A DNA stretch of 64,000 bases from a bacterium (GCA_030615605.1 JAUWYY010000008.1:62001-126000); one strand, 5' to 3'. Positions 1 to 9,800 are shown, counted from the first letter of the stretch. The notes: generated by a model from the sequence alone, not told the origin. Numbers and translations: made by a program.

Positions 1-329
1 GACAGTTATCTGTCAATTGTGGCAAGAATGTTAACATATTACCCACAAATTGTCAAAATAAACCCAAGTACACCAGGAAAATGCACTGCCGTGGTGGGAG
101 GTTTCTATAGGGTGGAAAGTCTGGTACACCAATTGCAGATAGATAATACAGGGACATTGGCGACACAGATGAGAATGGGGCCTGCCCAGGTGGAGGATAG
201 CTGAGGAGAGGGCATCACTCGCATCGCGAATGGCACGCAGAGCAGAAGGGCTGGCCCGCCAGCGGCGCCCACCTGTCCTGCAAAGCGCCCTGCCCGGGAA
301 TTCACAACTTGAACGGAGGTGCAGTTGGA
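1..329. other. Left-edge stretch without a supported gene
   Basis: The open frames here on both strands have no recognisable composition, start signal or family resemblance. A short inverted repeat (GACAG-ttat-CTGTC) sits at positions 1-14, at the window edge, and cannot be interpreted without the flanking sequence. The last 15 bases carry the ribosome binding site of the next gene. Confidence 0.4.
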
Positions 330-740
330 ATGGTGCGACTATTCGGTAGTACCATAACGGTAGTGGTTGTTGTTGGTCTCGTAGTGGGATTGGTAGGGTG
401 CGGCGGAGAAGGAGCCAACGCCGGGACGGCGAAGGGATATGTGTACGAGCTCGAGGCAGGCGGCACGGCACTAAGCGCAGAACCACCTCCCATAATCATC
501 AGTGCCAGCTCGACGCCGCCGGAAGGCTATGTGCCGGCTGTCGGCGCGGTGGTTACTCTCGGCGAGGAAATTGTCACCACTAACTCGCTGGGATTCTATG
601 CACTCTACAATCTGCCGCCTGGCGAGTACGAACTGGAAGTTGACATAGACGACGACGGGGTAGTGGACATAGCGGTGACGATAACGATCATAGCCGGGGA
701 AACCACCTGGGGCGACGACCACGATGAGGGTGGCGACTAA
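330..740 (+). CDS. Small lipoprotein with a carboxypeptidase-regulatory-like fold
   Basis: A predicted secreted lipoprotein of about 136 residues. The ATG at 330 is chosen because GGAGGT at 315-320 lies 9 bases upstream; an in-frame TTG at 309 precedes that site. A strongly hydrophobic segment ends in the lipobox LVGC followed by GGEG, so the mature protein should start at that Cys and be lipidated. The mature part resembles a single Ig-like carboxypeptidase regulatory domain: 'PAVGAVVTLGEEIVTTNSLGF' style strand pattern, then 'LPPGEYELEVDIDDDGVVD', where a turn rich in Asp could bind calcium. The tail is acidic (DDHDEGGD). Such domains usually act as surface or adhesion modules. The specific role is unknown. 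Confidence 0.7.
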   Translation: MVRLFGSTITVVVVVGLVVGLVGCGGEGANAGTAKGYVYELEAGGTALSAEPPPIIISASSTPPEGYVPAVGAVVTLGEEIVTTNSLGFYALYNLPPGEYELEVDIDDDGVVDIAVTITIIAGETTWGDDHDEGGD

Positions 741-896
741 AGCTTGCCTGGCCACAGTTAATGTTCTGCATTTGAGGCGGACAGCCACGGTGTGTATGTG
801 GCTGGCAATCGGTGCGGACGCTCTCTAGTCTGCGGGACGGCCAGAGGTCTAGCAAATCGGTGGCATTCCTTCTCACCGCAAAGGGGGGGCAGCCTC

Positions 897-3161
897 ATGC
901 TGGTGCGACGCTCTGAATGGCGTATCGTCGGATGCATGCTTGCATTTGGCCTGGTCGCCGTTGCCGCGTACGCTGAAGGCGGCGGTGCCAAGCAGGATAC
1001 AGCGCGGCTGCTGGTTGCCTGCGGATTGCAGGAAGTCAGCTTCGAGCGTCAGAACAACGAGCTATCCATCACATACGCCTTCAGCGAGCAGTTCTCAGAC
1101 AAACTCGCACTTGCCCTGGTGGCTGTTGGAAGCCAGGATATCGTCGGTGGCTGCGACAAAGTCTGTGTCATCGCCCAGCGCGATGACCGGCGCTTTCTCG
1201 AGTTCTCCACCAGCCCTTCCGGTTTAATGCACTTCGCGGAGAGGAATGCCGGATCCGAGGCTATGGCGGAGGCCAACAGGCTCCTGCAGCAAGCGGCATC
1301 CGCCGCCAACGCACCGCAGATTGGGCAACCCGATGAATCCGGGTACCAGACGCCCCAAGCCGGGTCTGCCCCACTCCCCACAGCCAACGAACCACCGAGC
1401 CTGCAACCTGGCTTCGCCTCAGAGCTGGGACAAGCCCTTGTTCGGGTGGGACTGGAAAACGTCGCAGTAAGCCTGCTCGACTCCGGCCAGGTAGCCGTAG
1501 AATATGAAAACCGTACCTACCGCAGCGATACAGAGGCACTGAGCACAGCAGCGCAGATTGCTTCTCAGCATTGTCCGGTAGGCACGGTTTTGTATCTGAC
1601 GGCCAAGCGCGACGACATACCCGTCATCAGCGTCATCACGAAAGCCAGGGATTCTCAGCAATTGCCCGGGCCCGGCACTGTTCCGGAGGGACTGAGAGAA
1701 ACTCGTCCGACGGCGCCCGATAGCGCGGTGGCCGACAGCACCGGACTGCTGAACGAAAGCTTTGGCCGCTTTGATCTGAGCTTCCGGCCGGCGCTGATCT
1801 ATGAGATCGGTAACTGGCGGCGTCCGGTCATTACTGACTGGTTCGCCCTGCCTCAGCTTACCACCACCATTGCGCCGGGCTGGCGCATGTCGCTGCAGGG
1901 CAGCCTGCAAGCCGACAACCCAGGCGCACACTTGAGTCACGCCTTGCTGACCAAGACCGGGCGACTGGAGGGCGGTCGAGTGCTCTGGACTGCCAGCATG
2001 GGCCGATTCGACACCCGCCTGCGCGGGGTCTTTGGGGAAGCCCAGTTAGAGCTGGGCGACGGCCGGGCTGGTGTGCGCCTGGCGCGAGTGGGCCGTGACG
2101 ACTGGGACTTTGACATTCCCATGTGGCTCGGCTACTACGAGCATGAGTTCGGCGATCTCGGACTTACCCTGCGGGCTACCGGCGGGCAGTTTGCCGACTA
2201 CATAGAGCCCACTGGCCTGGTCGAGCTGAATCGACGTTTCGGTGAAAGCACTTTCAGGGCGGGCATAACAGTTCATTCGCCGGTGCGCGAAGGAATCGTG
2301 CGGGTGACCGTACCGTTTGGCCCGCGCCGGGTTGACGACCCCCGGCCCCTGCGGCTGCGCACCTCTGACTACCTGGCTCTCAGTTATTTCACCGATAGGG
2401 GGACGCCCGGGACAGAGATGTTACGGGGAGATCATGACCTGCGCGCCTTCCGCGACGAATTAACCGGACCATACCTGACCGCTGACTCCCACCGTCAGGC
2501 AGGCCAACACCGGGCTATGTCCGGACAGACCTGGAACCCGGGGCCCTCCCACGAGGGCATCTCCGGCTTGATCCGCATACCGACAGCCGATGTGATCCCC
2601 GACGGCAGCTATCGGGTGGGTGCCAGCTTCATAGATTCCGAGTACACCCGAGGAGCTTATACCGGCCGAAGTGATATGATTCCCACCTTTGTCAACGTGG
2701 GGCTGCTCCCTGGCCTGGAGCTGGGCTTCCGGCTCAGCATATTCCCTGATGTCGAGCCACTCCGGTTCCCCAATTGGCACTACAGCACCGACCGCAGCGT
2801 CTTTGCCCACTATCAACTCTGGCCGCAGCACGGTAATCTCCCCGCTGTTGCCATTGGTGCCCAGGATATCAGCTTTCGCGATGACGCTGAGGTCGTCGGC
2901 CGCGCCGAATACATTGTGGCAACCCAGCAACTGGGTGACCTCCGCATACACCTGGGCCGAGGCACGAAGCGGCTTAGCGGACTGTTCGGCGGGGCTGAAT
3001 ACCGCCTCTCCCCAACCCTGGCGATAATCGGGGAATACGACACCGACTGGTTCAACTACGGGCTGCGTGCCGCTCCGAATCGCTCGTGGCGGGTGGATCT
3101 GGCGCTGACCGACTCTCGCGCGATTGGCGGGGCAATCAGCTACCTCGGCATCTTTCCGTAG
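897..3161 (+). CDS. YjbH-family exopolysaccharide-associated outer-membrane protein
   Basis: Protein of 754 residues from the ATG at 897, which follows a G-rich ribosome binding site (AAGGGGGGG, 881-889) and starts a clear Sec signal peptide (RRSEWR, hydrophobic core, AYA cleavage before EGGG). An earlier in-frame ATG at 792 has no such support. The C-terminal half carries the family hallmark 'GLIRIPTADVIPDGSYRVG', followed by repeated aromatic/glycine strand patterns, and the protein ends in a hydrophobic strand (ISYLGIFP) as outer-membrane beta proteins do. The N-terminal part has two soluble modules with similar 'GLQEVSFERQNNELSITY'-like starts. YjbH proteins accompany exopolysaccharide secretion. 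No polysaccharide genes flank this copy, so that role rests on the family alone. Confidence 0.7.
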   Translation: MLVRRSEWRIVGCMLAFGLVAVAAYAEGGGAKQDTARLLVACGLQEVSFERQNNELSITYAFSEQFSDKLALALVAVGSQDIVGGCDKVCVIAQRDDRRFLEFSTSPSGLMHFAERNAGSEAMAEANRLLQQAASAANAPQIGQPDESGYQTPQAGSAPLPTANEPPSLQPGFASELGQALVRVGLENVAVSLLDSGQVAVEYENRTYRSDTEALSTAAQIASQHCPVGTVLYLTAKRDDIPVISVITKARDSQQLPGPGTVPEGLRETRPTAPDSAVADSTGLLNESFGRFDLSFRPALIYEIGNWRRPVITDWFALPQLTTTIAPGWRMSLQGSLQADNPGAHLSHALLTKTGRLEGGRVLWTASMGRFDTRLRGVFGEAQLELGDGRAGVRLARVGRDDWDFDIPMWLGYYEHEFGDLGLTLRATGGQFADYIEPTGLVELNRRFGESTFRAGITVHSPVREGIVRVTVPFGPRRVDDPRPLRLRTSDYLALSYFTDRGTPGTEMLRGDHDLRAFRDELTGPYLTADSHRQAGQHRAMSGQTWNPGPSHEGISGLIRIPTADVIPDGSYRVGASFIDSEYTRGAYTGRSDMIPTFVNVGLLPGLELGFRLSIFPDVEPLRFPNWHYSTDRSVFAHYQLWPQHGNLPAVAIGAQDISFRDDAEVVGRAEYIVATQQLGDLRIHLGRGTKRLSGLFGGAEYRLSPTLAIIGEYDTDWFNYGLRAAPNRSWRVDLALTDSRAIGGAISYLGIFP

Positions 3162-3267
3162 GGAAACGGTTAGTGCCCCCAGAGAGTCAACAGCCGCAAC
3201 ATATTCAAAGCAATTACCTACCGTCGCGTCTCCGGCCTAACGCTGACTACTGGGAGGGCAAAGCCAA

Positions 3268-5564
3268 CAGCCGCTGCGCTTCCCCACAGCGCAAGCACCC
3301 GTTCAAACAACATTTCGTCGGCTTCTGCCTTCTTCACACAATACTCGAACAAGCCTGCTTTGGCTTACCCAATCATCGAGAAAATGGCTGCGCTAATCGT
3401 ACTTCCCTATATGCCGATATCTATCATATTGCCGGTGTGCCCGGTCAGTTGGTCTATTACCAGCCATAGAGTTGTGGAGACATAGTATCCGCATATTAGT
3501 CCCAGGAAGACGGGCCGCAGGCGCTGGTAGCACTTCATACCGCCATAACGCAGCGCCAGGCCCTTCACCAACCACGCCACAAAGCAGGTAAACCACAGCC
3601 AATCCATACCGCCTATGCCCCCCAGGGCAAAGCCTATCGGATGAAAGGGCCACCACAGGAAGCGGAAGCGCATTGCCACCAGACTAACGTATATGGCTGC
3701 CCCCAACCCGGTGAGCAGGTGTCCGGTCAGACTGGGACCAGGACGCCTGGCGACCCAGTCAGCCGCCCAGGCAAGATGACGCTGGGGGCCCCGTACGAAC
3801 GCCCAACTGCTTGCGCCGCCCATCATACTCACTGCGCCCTGGTGATAGCCAGTTCGCGTCGTTATCCACATCGAGGAGAACAGTGCCACCAAAAAGGCTA
3901 TCCCAAACGCCCACAGCAGTCGCGGCTGCTTATCAGTGATGACCTGGGCCATCTTTAGAGTGTGGGCCACCGGAGTCATCACATACTGGCGACTGTCACT
4001 CGCCCATACATGAGCCATTAGTAGAGCCACTATTCCCCTGTTCCCCAGGGGTCCCCATCCCAACCAGCCGGCTACCACCGTCGCCGACCCGTACGGCGCC
4101 CATATCTCGGGCAAGCCACTTTCGGCGATGATTCGGGTCAGTCCGACGATGGCCACAAAGCCTATCACCAACAGGAATACCACTCCGATTACCGACAGCC
4201 CCGACATAACCAGCCACCAAGCCATTACAATCACGCAGCCTATCAATAGCCAGAAGGCGACTCGATAGGACAGCATTTCTCCGCTGTCGCCGCCGGGATC
4301 ACCTTGCCCCCTCGCTTCCGCCCAGATGTCCTTGAAGTGCCGGCGCGCCACCCACAGACCCGAGCCAACCAACGCGAGGAACGCTCCGGCACCAAGGTAC
4401 CGGAATATGGGGGTGCGTGCCCCTTGCTCACCTAGATTCTCAGTACTAGCGATGCCCAGGACATTAAGTATGGCTGAGACGAGCTGTTGGAGGAGATTGA
4501 AGAACCACAGACTGAAGTTGACGTCTAGGCTAACCAGATAGAGAAAGCCAAGTATCGGCAGGCTGATCCAGAAGGCGAACACTGCTTGCGGCAATAGTGG
4601 CGCGTCTAACATTATGCCCGTTGCGCGAATGCCGGGAAAAGAGGGAAAATAGTAGACCAGGCCTTTGGAACTGGTGACCAGCAGTGAGATGCCAAAACCT
4701 ACCCAAAACAACCCCCGCGAAAGTATCACCGGGCGGCCTCCGCTCTCGGCTCCTCCCAGCGCCAGCGGCAGGTAGGCAAGTGGATAGACCAGGTGTTCAT
4801 TCTCCACCCATTGCTTGCGCAACAACACTGCCATGCAAACCATAGCCAGGTGCAAGCAGAGCAAAAACACCAACCATGCCCCCAACGCCGGCAGCCAAGC
4901 CACCCACGGAACCTGAGCCCCGGGCGGCAAGCCCTCATACAGATGCGTTATCACTGGGGCGTTTTGCGCCGCTCCCCGCGGACTCAGCCATGGTGGGAGA
5001 TGAGGGAGTATGGTCTCGGCCCATTTGTTTTCCGGGCTGGCGTAGTAATAGGGTGCAGTGATCCACGGTACCAAGTAGTCGGTCAGCCCCGTCGTCACAA
5101 TGGTCGAAGCTACTGCCATCATACCGAAGATGACCACAATCTCGGCAGTAGTCAGTGCCAGCAGCTTGCGGAAGCGCAATAGCACTAGATTAGGTCCGGC
5201 AACTAAGAAAAACGTCAGCGCCACGGCAAATGGCCAGGTCGGGTACATGGTCATATACGAGCCATGCAGGCCGTGCTCGGCATAGGGTCCGGCCAGACCA
5301 ATGGCCAGCGCCCCTACTGCCCCAATAACCAGCGAACGCCTCGTTACAGCACGAGGGCCGTCGTCGGGCTCTGCTGAGCGTCCCAATGTGCCACGTTCTT
5401 TGTCGCGCGTGCTTGGAGTCACTTGCATTATCTCTTTGTCTCACCTATATACGTGGACAGGCATAGTTTCAGGTCAAACAGTCACAACCCATCTGCTCCC
5501 CATATGCTGCCCCATTAGCGGACATATCAAATTCCCCTTCGGTTTGTTGAATACCTCCTTCCCA
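3268..5564. repeat. 2,297-bp tandem duplication, copy 1
   Basis: The block from CAGCCGCTGCGCTTCC (3268) to 5564 recurs at 5565-7861, in the same orientation and directly adjacent. The boundary motif appears three times, at 3268, 5565 and 7862, with exactly 2,297 bases between successive copies. The block holds one complete DUF6785-like gene plus its upstream and downstream flanks. The copies have diverged mainly by scattered substitutions, so the duplication is old enough for the proteins to differ but still nearly collinear. Confidence 0.9.
3407..5428 (-). CDS. DUF6785-like multi-spanning membrane protein, copy 1
   Basis: A 673-residue integral membrane protein with roughly a dozen hydrophobic segments. 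After a short polar N-terminus and 'AVTRRSLVIG', conserved stretches include 'YPTWPFAVALTFF', 'LRKQWVENEHLVYPLAYLP', 'GLTRIIAESGLPEIWAPYG' and 'LTGHTGNMIDIGI' at the end. I recognise the layout as the DUF6785 family, which resembles oligopeptide-type transporters and is common in Armatimonadota and Planctomycetota. Substrate and mechanism are not established. It is encoded in copy 1 of a tandem duplication. The gene starts at ATG, close behind a poor purine-rich ribosome site. Transport is inferred from topology only. Confidence 0.75.
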   Translation of the reverse strand: MQVTPSTRDKERGTLGRSAEPDDGPRAVTRRSLVIGAVGALAIGLAGPYAEHGLHGSYMTMYPTWPFAVALTFFLVAGPNLVLLRFRKLLALTTAEIVVIFGMMAVASTIVTTGLTDYLVPWITAPYYYASPENKWAETILPHLPPWLSPRGAAQNAPVITHLYEGLPPGAQVPWVAWLPALGAWLVFLLCLHLAMVCMAVLLRKQWVENEHLVYPLAYLPLALGGAESGGRPVILSRGLFWVGFGISLLVTSSKGLVYYFPSFPGIRATGIMLDAPLLPQAVFAFWISLPILGFLYLVSLDVNFSLWFFNLLQQLVSAILNVLGIASTENLGEQGARTPIFRYLGAGAFLALVGSGLWVARRHFKDIWAEARGQGDPGGDSGEMLSYRVAFWLLIGCVIVMAWWLVMSGLSVIGVVFLLVIGFVAIVGLTRIIAESGLPEIWAPYGSATVVAGWLGWGPLGNRGIVALLMAHVWASDSRQYVMTPVAHTLKMAQVITDKQPRLLWAFGIAFLVALFSSMWITTRTGYHQGAVSMMGGASSWAFVRGPQRHLAWAADWVARRPGPSLTGHLLTGLGAAIYVSLVAMRFRFLWWPFHPIGFALGGIGGMDWLWFTCFVAWLVKGLALRYGGMKCYQRLRPVFLGLICGYYVSTTLWLVIDQLTGHTGNMIDIGI

Positions 5565-7861
5565 CAGCCACTGCGCTTCCGCACAGCGCAAGCACCCGCT
5601 CAAACAACACTTCGTCGGCTTCTGCCTTCTTCACACAATACTCGGACAAGCCTGCTTTGGCTTACCCAATCATCGAGAAAATGGCTGCGCTAACCATAGT
5701 TCCCTACAGGCCGACATCTATCATATTGCCGGTGTGCCCGGTCAGTTGGTCTATTAACAGCCACAGAGTTGTGGAGACATAGTATCCGCATATTAGTCCC
5801 AGGAAGACGGGCCGCAGGCGCTGGTAGCACTTCATGCCGCCATAACGCAGTGCCAGGCCCTTCACCAGCCACGCCACAAAGCAGTCAAACCACAGCCAAT
5901 CTATTGGACCTACAGTCGCCAGGGCAAAGCCTATCGGATGCAAGGGCCACCACAGGAAGCGAAAGCGCATTGCCACCAGACTAAGGTATATAGCTGCTCC
6001 CAACCCGGTGAGCAGGTGTCCGGTCAGGCTGGGACCAGGACGCCTGGTGATCCAATCAGCCGCCCAGCTCATAAAACGGCGGGGTTCGGCTGTGAACGCC
6101 GAAGCGCTTGCGCCGCCCATCAGAGTCACTGCACCCCGGTGATAAGCAGTTCGCGTCGTTAGCCATATCGAGGAAAACAATGCCACCAAAAAGGCCAACC
6201 CAAACGCCCACAGCAGTCGCCGCTGCTTATGAGTGATGACCTGGGCCATCTTTAGAGTGTGGGTCACCGGGATCATCACATTCTGACGACTATCAATGGC
6301 CCATACATGAGCCATCATTAGAGCCACTATTCCCCTGTCGCCGAGCGGCTGCCATCCCAACCAGCCGGCTATCACCGGATACCCGGACGGCGCACTGGCC
6401 CCGGCCATGCCACTTTCGGCCATGATTCGGGTCACTCCGACGATGGCCACAAAGGCTATCACCAACAGGAACAGCATTCCGATTACTGACAGCCCCGACA
6501 TAACCAGCCACCAGGCCATTACCACCAGGCAGCCTATCAATAGCCAGAAGGCGACTCGGTAGGACAGAATCTCTCCGCTGTCGCCGCCGGGTTCACCTTG
6601 CCCCCTCGCTCGCGCCCAGATGTCCTTGAAGTGCCCGCGCGTTACCCACAGACCCGAGCCGACCAACCCGAGGAACGCTCCCGTACCTAAGTACTGGAAT
6701 ATGGGCGTACGCGCCCCTCCGCCCACACCTAGATTCTCAGTGCTGGTGATGCCCAGGACATTAAGTATAGCTCCGACGAGCTGTTGGAGGAGATTGAAGA
6801 ACCACACACTGAAGTTGACATCCAGGTTAACCAGATAGAGAAAGCCGAGCATCTGCACGTGGATCCAGAAGGCGAACACTGCTCCCGGCAATAGTGGCGC
6901 ATCTAGCATTATGCCCGTTTCCCGAATGCCGGGAAAAGAGGGAAAATAGTAGACCAGGCCTTTGGAACTGGTGACCAGCAGCGAGATGCCAAAACCTACC
7001 CAAAACAGCGCCCGGGAAAGTATCACGGGCCGGCCTCCGCTGTCGGCTCCTCCCAGCGCCAGCGGCAGGTAGGTAAATGGATAGGTCAGGTGTTCGTTCT
7101 CCACCCATTGCTTGCGCAACAACACTGCCATGCAGACCATAGCCAGGTGCAAGCAGAGCAAAAACACCAACCATGCTCCCAATGCCGGCAGCCAAGACAC
7201 CCACGGAACCTGAGCCCCGGGCGGCAAGCCCTCATACAGATGCGTTATCAACGGGGCGTTTTGCGCCGCTCCCCGCGGACTCAGCCACGGCACGAGATGA
7301 GGTAGTACGGTCTCGGCCCATTTGTTTTCCGGGCTGGCGTAGTAATAGGGTCCAGTGATCGTCGGTACCAAGTAGTCGGTCAAGCCGGTTGTTACAACTG
7401 TCGAGGCCACCGCCATCATACCGAAGATGACGATAATCTCGGCAGTAGTCAGTGCCAGCAGCTTGCGGAAGCGCAATAACACTAGATTAGGTCCGGCAAC
7501 TAAGAAAAACGTCAGCGCCACGGCAAATGGCCAGGTCGGGTACATGGTCATATACGAGCCATGCAGGCCGTGCTCGGCATAGGGTCCGCCCAGACCAACG
7601 GCCAGCGCCCCTACCGCCCCAATAACCAGCGAACGCCTCGTTACAGCACGAGCGCGGCCGTCGGACTCTCCTGAGCATCCCAAGCTGCCACGTTCTTTGT
7701 CGCGCGTGCTTGAAGTCACTTGTATTATCTCCTTGCCTCACCTATATATGTGGACAGCCATGATTCCACGTCAAACGGTCACAGCCCATCTGCTTCCAGT
7801 AGCCTACCCCACCAGCGGACATATCAAATTGCCCTTCAGTTTGTTGAATACCTCCTTCCTA
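5565..7861. repeat. 2,297-bp tandem duplication, copy 2
   Basis: Second copy of the unit described for 3268-5564. The spacing between gene ends is 2,297 (3407 against 5704), while gene starts are 2,291 apart because this copy's protein is two residues shorter; 6 bases are regained upstream. After 7862 only the boundary motif and a few bases remain similar, then the sequence runs into gene remnants. Confidence 0.9.
5704..7719 (-). CDS. DUF6785-like multi-spanning membrane protein, copy 2
   Basis: A 671-residue paralogue of the neighbouring gene, near-identical across most of its length ('LRKQWVENEHLTYPFTYLP', 'GHLLTGLGAAIYLSLVAMRFR'). Differences cluster in three places: the loop before 'GGARTPIFQYLG'; the stretch around 'GVTRIMAESGMAGASAPSGY', where copy 1 has 'GLPEIWAPYGSAT'; and the region 'VTLMGGASASAFTAEPRRF'. 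The conserved Glu in 'AESG' is kept in both. Clustered change in otherwise conserved copies suggests altered substrate contact more than decay, since the frame is intact throughout. Confidence 0.75.
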   Translation of the reverse strand: MTSSTRDKERGSLGCSGESDGRARAVTRRSLVIGAVGALAVGLGGPYAEHGLHGSYMTMYPTWPFAVALTFFLVAGPNLVLLRFRKLLALTTAEIIVIFGMMAVASTVVTTGLTDYLVPTITGPYYYASPENKWAETVLPHLVPWLSPRGAAQNAPLITHLYEGLPPGAQVPWVSWLPALGAWLVFLLCLHLAMVCMAVLLRKQWVENEHLTYPFTYLPLALGGADSGGRPVILSRALFWVGFGISLLVTSSKGLVYYFPSFPGIRETGIMLDAPLLPGAVFAFWIHVQMLGFLYLVNLDVNFSVWFFNLLQQLVGAILNVLGITSTENLGVGGGARTPIFQYLGTGAFLGLVGSGLWVTRGHFKDIWARARGQGEPGGDSGEILSYRVAFWLLIGCLVVMAWWLVMSGLSVIGMLFLLVIAFVAIVGVTRIMAESGMAGASAPSGYPVIAGWLGWQPLGDRGIVALMMAHVWAIDSRQNVMIPVTHTLKMAQVITHKQRRLLWAFGLAFLVALFSSIWLTTRTAYHRGAVTLMGGASASAFTAEPRRFMSWAADWITRRPGPSLTGHLLTGLGAAIYLSLVAMRFRFLWWPLHPIGFALATVGPIDWLWFDCFVAWLVKGLALRYGGMKCYQRLRPVFLGLICGYYVSTTLWLLIDQLTGHTGNMIDVGL

Positions 7862-8015
7862 CAGCCGCTGCGCTTCCCCCACAGCAGCCGCGACGGGAGC
7901 TGCTTCTGTCGTGGCATGGCTGTTTTCGGAGACCCCGAGGTGAAAATGCTCAACCTCGCAACGGGCGGGCGCCTCGCTTGCTCCCGAGCGCAAAACCGGC
8001 ACAGTTCTGCCGCAT

Positions 8016-8201
8016 CTACCATACGAAAGACTGTTCCGTAGACTTCGTTTGGTCCATCCTCTCCACCAATTCTGCAGGTAGCGGCCCTTTTGCTGCGGAG
8101 GCAACTTTAGCCTGTACCTCCGCTACCGTTCGTGGGGCAGGAATAACCGTGCTGACATCGGGATCGCTCAGCAGGTAACGCATGCGGGGGGATGAATCCA
8201 A
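8016..8201 (-). pseudogene. C-terminal remnant of an aldo/keto reductase
   Basis: Only the last ~55 residues of an aldo/keto reductase are present: 'MRYLLSDPDVSTVIPAPRT' matches the C-terminal cofactor-binding strand and loop of the family (usual form 'L.HP.VS.VIPGART'), followed by the closing helix 'LPAELVERMDQ'. The N-terminal barrel with the catalytic Asp, Tyr, Lys and His is missing. The fragment runs head-on into the remnant of a glycoside hydrolase at about 8182, so a rearrangement or deletion joined two dead genes. It is not a copy of the intact reductase at 11635-12627, whose C-terminus is different. Confidence 0.65.
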
Positions 8202-9187
8202 GACCCGCGGTGCGTGCCTCCACCCCTCATGTTGGAAGATCTACCAGCAGTGGCTGAAGGAGCAGTACGGCTCGATAGAAGCGCTCAACGCGTCCTGGGG
8301 ATACTCCTACAGGTCCTTCGATGAGATAAAGCCGACTGTTGGCAATGCCGATGTCCTCAACGCGAAGGAGCAGTACGGCGACATAGCGGCGCTGAACGCC
8401 ACGTGGCAGACGTCCTACACATCATTCGAAGTAGATACTCCCGAGCGTGGACTGGACCGCCGTGAACAATGAGTACGCCTTCGTACCCGCTCCGCCGAGT
8501 AAGTGGGTAGGCGATCAGTACTCGCGCAAAGAGGACGGCTACTTCGGCAAGATGAGGATCAGCTATCCCCGCTACTTCGATCGGCTAGCATTCCAATAGT
8601 GGAACTACGCCAGGCGTTGGAGGCAAATCACACAGGAACTGGATCCTCATGCGAAGGTGGAGATTTCAGCCCCGATGAGCTGCCTGGACGATGATCTGGA
8701 TACCCTCGTGCATGGCACCGACATGATGATAGTCTACTCCCATCTGCAGATGGAAGTGCTTCGCAGCATTGCAAAGCCCGGATACCTGTTCGGCACCTGG
8801 TCGGAGTATGGTAACGATGAATGGAACCGAAGCGCCTGGTGGCTGAGTTTCTTAAAGGATGCAAACAACACCGGCTGGTGGTATGTGCACCATTTCCTGG
8901 GATCGCATTTGGAGCCACCATCAGGCGCGCGATTCATCGACGACGCTCGCCCCGTCTTCGACAGGCTGGGCACCCTCCTGAACGTGCGCTCGAAGATCCA
9001 GCACGACGGGATCGTCATGCCGGCCTCCTTCCCTTCTGCGCAGGCGCCAAAGCTCGAGGTCGGCTACTCCTACGGCACATGGGACCCGTTCAACTCCATG
9101 GGCCACTACGACACGGGCAGTCTCCCGGGCAAGGGCATCCGACGACGTCCAGCGCCTTCGGTACTAAGGCCGATTACCAGGTTTTGA
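8182..9187 (+). pseudogene. Broken glycoside hydrolase (GH42/beta-galactosidase-like)
   Basis: Pieces of one hydrolase lie in two frames. The first (8182 to about 8450) has 'KIYQQWLKEQYGSIEALNASW', typical of GH42-like enzymes. The frame then shifts near 8447 to 'DWTAVNNEYAFVPAPPSKW'. A TAG at 8597-8599 interrupts this second frame before 'WNYARRWRQITQELDPHAKV' and the barrel-like 'YLFGTWSEYGNDEWNRSAWW'. The 5' part of the gene is absent. Within the first piece, KEQYG(S/D)I(E/A)ALNA(S/T)W occurs twice (from about 8259 and 8367), a duplicated segment. The last residues (about 9130-9187) also look out of frame. One frameshift, one stop and a missing start make it non-functional. Confidence 0.7.
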
Positions 9188-9800
9188 AGGCCCGGATGGA
9201 GGCGTAGCGGGCGAGGTAGCTGCCCTCATTGGTTCGCACCCAGCGGTCAATCCACACCTGCGCGCCCTTGCGGCGGGCCAAGAAGTCATTGCGCTTGGCG
9301 CCACGGTCTTCAATGCGCCGTGCTTCCCAGCCATCGGGCAGCTCTATGAGGACATAATAGTGTGAGGGGATCAGGTTGGCCGCAGCAGTTGAGTCACTAC
9401 ACCCATAGCCGAAGGCGCAGGCCTCACCGAACATAAAGCCTTCCCAGGGGCCGTAACTGGTGACCCAGGCCACTCCGTCAACATTAGCCTCCTGGATCAG
9501 AGCATATTTGTACGCCTTATACTGCCAGTCTTCCAGCTTACCGTACTCACCATTCAGGGCCTTGTGAGCCACTCTCTGAACTGGGTTCCCTGGTAGTTGT
9601 TTTCCGTCATTATTATCCACATCGTCCCTCCGGCCAGTATCTGCTGTCGCCGACTTCTCAGACGACGTATCTTTGTCTTCACGCCCTACAACCAGGCCAG
9701 TGGTAAGCAATGCTGCCAGCGCCAGCACTACCCAGGCAAATACTGCCACAGGCGATTTGCCAGAATTCATCTGGCGCCGCCGATATTTGCTGATACTCAT
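9174..9800 (-). CDS. Membrane-anchored protein with a possible 3D (double-psi barrel) domain
   Basis: A 208-residue protein with a basic N-terminus (SKYRRRQ), one membrane segment at about residues 18-38, and a polar linker rich in Asp, Lys and Asn to about residue 85; the rest should lie outside the membrane. The C-terminal domain has 'VAWVTSYGPWEG', 'IPSHYYVLIELPDGW', 'RRIEDRGAKRND' and 'GAQVWIDRWV'. That order (T.Y start, IP..Y, a DRG turn, then IDRW/IDLW) resembles the 3D domain of RpfB/MltA-type peptidoglycan enzymes. The two Cys of 'GEACAFGYGCSD' could form a disulfide. The 3D assignment is tentative; the gene could equally be lineage-specific. It converges on the hydrolase remnant, overlapping it by about 14 bases. 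Confidence 0.5.
   Translation of the reverse strand: MSISKYRRRQMNSGKSPVAVFAWVVLALAALLTTGLVVGREDKDTSSEKSATADTGRRDDVDNNDGKQLPGNPVQRVAHKALNGEYGKLEDWQYKAYKYALIQEANVDGVAWVTSYGPWEGFMFGEACAFGYGCSDSTAAANLIPSHYYVLIELPDGWEARRIEDRGAKRNDFLARRKGAQVWIDRWVRTNEGSYLARYASIRAFKTW

Noticed and set aside
31-486. A 151-residue minus-strand frame at the left edge
   Set aside because: Biased, low-information composition and overlap with a lipoprotein gene that has a ribosome site and a lipobox.
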